NCBI GenBank assembly: GCA_934351925.1
Contig: CAKRJT010000002.1
Coordinates: forward strand, 1 to 64,000
Direction: 5' to 3'
Source of the DNA: an uncultured Lachnospiraceae bacterium
Lineage (GTDB): Bacteria > Bacillota > Clostridia > Lachnospirales > Lachnospiraceae
Length of the DNA: 64,000 nt
Part shown: in pieces, positions 61,124 to 64,000 of the stretch
How positions within the stretch are numbered: position 1 is the stretch's first letter
Layout: each line of letters opens with the position of its first letter
Notes under the pieces: generated by a model
Told to the model about the DNA's origin: nothing
Database searches by the model: none
The model's input: the letters and a program-made list of their open reading frames with translations, nothing else
Position numbers and translations under genes: made by a program

Positions 61124-63589
61124 TCAGCCTTTTATGACCCCACACACATATATTATATCTCCCGATGCAGCAATCATACTCTCAAGCTCCGACTTAGGCA
61201 CTGTAAAGCTGCTGCCCTCCTTCATATATGCAACATTAATTTTATCGTAAGCATATATGATAACCGGACCATCCTCCGTCACCGCGCTGAGCACATAGCC
61301 CTTATGAATAAAATAAAGCGCCTCGTCGAGACTTACTCCCGATATGTCCAGTGTTTTTTCATAGCTGCTGCTATCCTCAACATGGGTTGTCGCCGTATTT
61401 TTCTTATATCTGTCCCAGATAATGCTTCCAGACGGAGCAACCGCTACGCCTGCCTGCTCATCGGCAGCCGCTACAGCCTCGGCGGGGCTGTCCGTCATCA
61501 GCGAGAGCTTTCCCATGCTGTACACCCTATAATAATCATTTGCCTTTACAACCTCGCTCATGTAAAGGCGGGCTTCCCCGTTAAAAGTCACACTTTTAGG
61601 ATACACAACTTTTGTATCGTCCGCCGACGGCACGGAAACAGTGAGAATGATGTACAGTTCCTTCTGCCTGACATCGGTTGCCACCTGCTTTGTAGTGAGA
61701 ACCCCGTCAGGTGTCATGGTCGTACTCAGAAGCTGGTCGTCCGACGCGTCATTCAGACCTCCGTCCTCGTCCAAGGTACACCTTTTAATTATAATCTTAT
61801 TGCTGTCGGTCTCCACACCGGTAACTCTCATGCCCGATTTCTGATAGTCCTTAATCGTATCAAGGTCACCATTTACTATCTCCAGTCTGTACATAGGATA
61901 TACCGGCTTTCCGTTCTCGTCCGTACCTGTTTCGCTTTCATACGCCCTTCCGAATATGAAATTTCCATCGATAAGTCCAATTGTCTTTATATACTCTCCC
62001 TTGGACGCATCTACCACGGCGGTCTCGCCCGTGTCAAGATAAATTATATTTACCGTGCCGCAATGTTCTGCATCTTCACCCGTCTGGTAGGCAAACAACA
62101 AATACTTATCGGAAAACACACAGGATTCCTCAACGACCTGCGACGATACAACCATGTATTCCTTGGTGTCATAGTAGATGGAATAAATACTTCCGCCCTG
62201 ATACATAAAAAATCTTCCGTCGCTGTTTAAATACGCCAAGGTGTCTATATCCTTCTTTATAACATCATATATATCGTTTCTGGGAATGTATAAAATCTCC
62301 TCAACTGCATTTTTCTCCGCGTCATAGCGACACACGGAGACTCCCATCTCCCCCTCATGGCTTCCACGATTCATATAGCCGTACACAACGAAGCTGACAT
62401 TTCCGCCAGTGTCGACGGAAAGCACCTTAATCCCATGATTATCATAGGACTCCCTCGCTGTGTCGTACTTCGAGTCGTCGTCCACAAAGGTAAATATCTG
62501 TACAAACTGATTTGTCTTGGAGCTGTAGCTCCACAGCTCGCCCCTTCTGACAAAGCATGTCACCTTACCGCTGCTGTCGCTTTTCATCTGCAGTGTCTCA
62601 AGCCCTGATGTAATTCCCAGATAAATTCTTCCGGAATCATTCAAATCCTCGAGTCCGTCAAATATCTGGTCAACATACCTGTCGTAGCCGAGCACATATG
62701 TTGTGTCCGCGTCCGCGCGCCTTATCCTGAAAAACTCCTTCACGTCGTACACATCTATGCCCCTTGCCGCCGGAGTGCTGACCTGATAGTCAAGCCGTAT
62801 ATCAGCGGTATTCCCCTGTATCTCAACAACCTGCGGCCATATTTTTCCGTAATATTCCGGTTCAAGCGCTCCCCAGCCAACCTGTGAGAGCTTAGAATGG
62901 ATATTCACATGTCCAAGGTTCGTATTATCGCCGGATGAATTCGGCTCAAGCTTGGGAATAATCTCCTTTATAGCCTCGGAATCGTATGTTACCCCGGAAA
63001 AATGCAGCACATACGCGAGCTTATCATCGAGATACAAGCCGTCCCCGAGAATAATCCTCGTATAGTACGATGCCGTCAGCTTCTCCGTTTTTACATTAAT
63101 CTTCATCATATACTCGGTATCAGCCTCGAGCAGATTTTTGATATTAAGCACAGCCTCAACGCGCCCGCCCATGCTGCCAGTGATGCCCGCCTCGTCTGAA
63201 TCTCCGCTCTCGCCGGCGGAAACTAACTGATAGTCCGTCACCTGTGTATTCTCTATGTACTCCGAGCCGTCAAGGCTTCTTATCTCATACGATACCCCTG
63301 TTATATTCTGCCCGTAGGTTCCGATGCCTATCTTTAGCTTTCTTCCCTCGGGAAGCGGTGTAATGCACTCGTGCAGCATGCTCTCATCGATATTCGAGAC
63401 ATAGCCATGCAGCAGATTAAACTCCTGCCCCTCCTCACTTATCATATACACTGCCGGAAGCGTTGCCGTACCCATTGCCTCCTTACCTGAATGTACGTCC
63501 TCGGTAGCCCTCGTGAGCACGATCGTGACCACCGCAACGGCGACAAAGACCAGAATGGATATGATTACCTTATATTTAAAATTCTTCAA
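61124..63589 (-). CDS. Large membrane-anchored extracytoplasmic protein with a degenerate C39-like end
   Basis: Protein of about 821 residues. An N-terminal signal anchor (YKVIISILVFVAVAVVTIVL) is followed by about 780 extracytoplasmic residues rich in beta strands; the middle part (about 330-640) reads like a beta-propeller with repeats such as RRGELWSYSSKTNQFVQIF and QGGSIYSIYYDTKEYMVV. The last 75 residues (SGVSLDEALYFIHKGYVLSA, then DGPVIIYAYDKINVAYM) resemble a C39-like peptidase domain without its catalytic Cys and His. I do not recognise the family as a whole. No ATG fits; TTG 63589 has AAAGGA seven bases upstream, like the AAAGGA-type site of mfd. The stop overlaps the promoter region of asnS. 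Confidence 0.7.
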   Translation of the reverse strand: MKNFKYKVIISILVFVAVAVVTIVLTRATEDVHSGKEAMGTATLPAVYMISEEGQEFNLLHGYVSNIDESMLHECITPLPEGRKLKIGIGTYGQNITGVSYEIRSLDGSEYIENTQVTDYQLVSAGESGDSDEAGITGSMGGRVEAVLNIKNLLEADTEYMMKINVKTEKLTASYYTRIILGDGLYLDDKLAYVLHFSGVTYDSEAIKEIIPKLEPNSSGDNTNLGHVNIHSKLSQVGWGALEPEYYGKIWPQVVEIQGNTADIRLDYQVSTPAARGIDVYDVKEFFRIRRADADTTYVLGYDRYVDQIFDGLEDLNDSGRIYLGITSGLETLQMKSDSSGKVTCFVRRGELWSYSSKTNQFVQIFTFVDDDSKYDTARESYDNHGIKVLSVDTGGNVSFVVYGYMNRGSHEGEMGVSVCRYDAEKNAVEEILYIPRNDIYDVIKKDIDTLAYLNSDGRFFMYQGGSIYSIYYDTKEYMVVSSQVVEESCVFSDKYLLFAYQTGEDAEHCGTVNIIYLDTGETAVVDASKGEYIKTIGLIDGNFIFGRAYESETGTDENGKPVYPMYRLEIVNGDLDTIKDYQKSGMRVTGVETDSNKIIIKRCTLDEDGGLNDASDDQLLSTTMTPDGVLTTKQVATDVRQKELYIILTVSVPSADDTKVVYPKSVTFNGEARLYMSEVVKANDYYRVYSMGKLSLMTDSPAEAVAAADEQAGVAVAPSGSIIWDRYKKNTATTHVEDSSSYEKTLDISGVSLDEALYFIHKGYVLSAVTEDGPVIIYAYDKINVAYMKEGSSFTVPKSELESMIAASGDIIYVCGVIKG

Positions 63590-63642
63590 TGTGGGGTCCT
63601 TTCTATAAGCATTGAGGCAAAACATTAACATATAATGTGTGA

Positions 63643-63662
63643 ATGTATAACGTGTTATACAT
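63643..63662. promoter_or_regulatory. Palindromic operator-like site
   Basis: ATGTATAAC-GT-GTTATACAT, two perfect nine-base arms, 54 bp upstream of the TTG start of the large extracytoplasmic protein. Such symmetry at this distance suits a repressor site. Confidence 0.45.
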
Positions 63663-63917
63663 ATTCAGTTCTATAGCATGTTTTGACCTTCCAATTCGCT
63701 TTACTTATAAATAATATAACTTCAAATTTATTGCGTAATTGAATATTATGATGTTTAGAATGAAGGTTGTTTTATTATGCAAACACAGCCACCTTATCGC
63801 CCTAAACACAATACCCGCTTACTCCATGTGCATACCGTATAATCTTATCACAAACATCTTAAAAATAGTATTAATATTTTGTTAATTCATATTTCTTACG
63901 ATAATGTCTTACGGGCA

Positions 63918-64000
63918 AATAGGCTCAAAACACTTTGCTATGTATAATGGGGTATGATTTATGCATACCCCATTATACATTCAAGCCCACCCAGCCTATT
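63918..64000. repeat. Nested hairpin at window end
   Basis: Inner stem ATGTATAATGGGGTATG (63940-63956) with CATACCCCATTATACAT (63964-63980), 17 perfect pairs and a seven-base loop. Outer arms AATAGGCT (63918-63925) and AGCCTATT (63993-64000) are also complementary, and the second is cut by the window edge. From 63663 to 63917 I see only AT-rich sequence with no gene. Confidence 0.75.

Overview
The window looks like a chromosome segment of a low-to-mid GC anaerobic Firmicute of the Lachnospiraceae. Evidence is the conserved spoVG, glgC-glgD, class II galT, long-form prs and dnaD-dnaC genes, the strong GGAGG ribosome binding sites, TTGACA/TATAAT promoters and a giant Gram-positive wall-anchored pectin enzyme. 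A pectin-using gut or rumen lineage such as Lachnospira is my best guess, by inference only. I saw no rRNA, tRNA, CRISPR array, prophage or insertion sequence.

Layout. 1-4.9 kb: a partial unknown protein ending in 14-residue tandem repeats, an intracellular GH43-type glycosidase, a TetR regulator overlapping a His-rich membrane protein, and its convergent zinc-ribbon paralogue. 5-22 kb: a surface polysaccharide locus. Eleven or twelve genes run on the minus strand from an LCP-family wall ligase. They are CDP-glucose synthesis genes (rfbF, rfbG, rfbH-like), a thiamine-diphosphate enzyme of the YerE type, an SDR reductase, two glycosyltransferases, an NDP-hexose 2,3-dehydratase, a Gfo/Idh/MocA reductase and two polytopic membrane proteins. 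A divergent GT-C-like membrane gene sits on the plus strand. Together they predict a nucleotide-linked deoxy sugar stripped at C2 and C3 and carrying a two-carbon branch, destined for a wall glycan. 22-28.7 kb: housekeeping genes (mfd, pth, a PAP2 phosphatase, a CNNM/CorC membrane protein). 28.9-38.2 kb: a 3104-residue secreted protein joining a rhamnogalacturonan acetylesterase to a rhamnogalacturonan lyase, with carbohydrate-binding, Fn3 and Ig-like modules and a sortase-like tail. 38.5-41 kb: mscL and hflK-hflC.

41-42 kb is a gene desert of about 1 kb holding a probable manganese (yybP-ykoY) riboswitch with its own promoter and terminator, pointing toward hflKC. 42-51.3 kb: a MATE exporter, an AEC transporter, the galactose genes galT and galK around a glycosyltransferase, spoVG, and glgD-glgC. 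51.5-56.7 kb: murC, then a cluster of DnaA boxes in front of a dnaD-dnaC replication operon, then prs. 56.7-64 kb: a large nested inverted repeat, a class A penicillin-binding protein with a Gly/Asp/Asn repeat tail, asnS, a large extracytoplasmic protein, and a terminal region of hairpins cut by the window edge.

The most interesting items are the predicted branched trideoxy sugar pathway, the Mn riboswitch in front of hflKC, the carbohydrate-binding modules nested inside one Fn3 domain of the pectin enzyme, and the DnaA box array ahead of the helicase-loader genes. All functions come from reading sequence; no database search was run.
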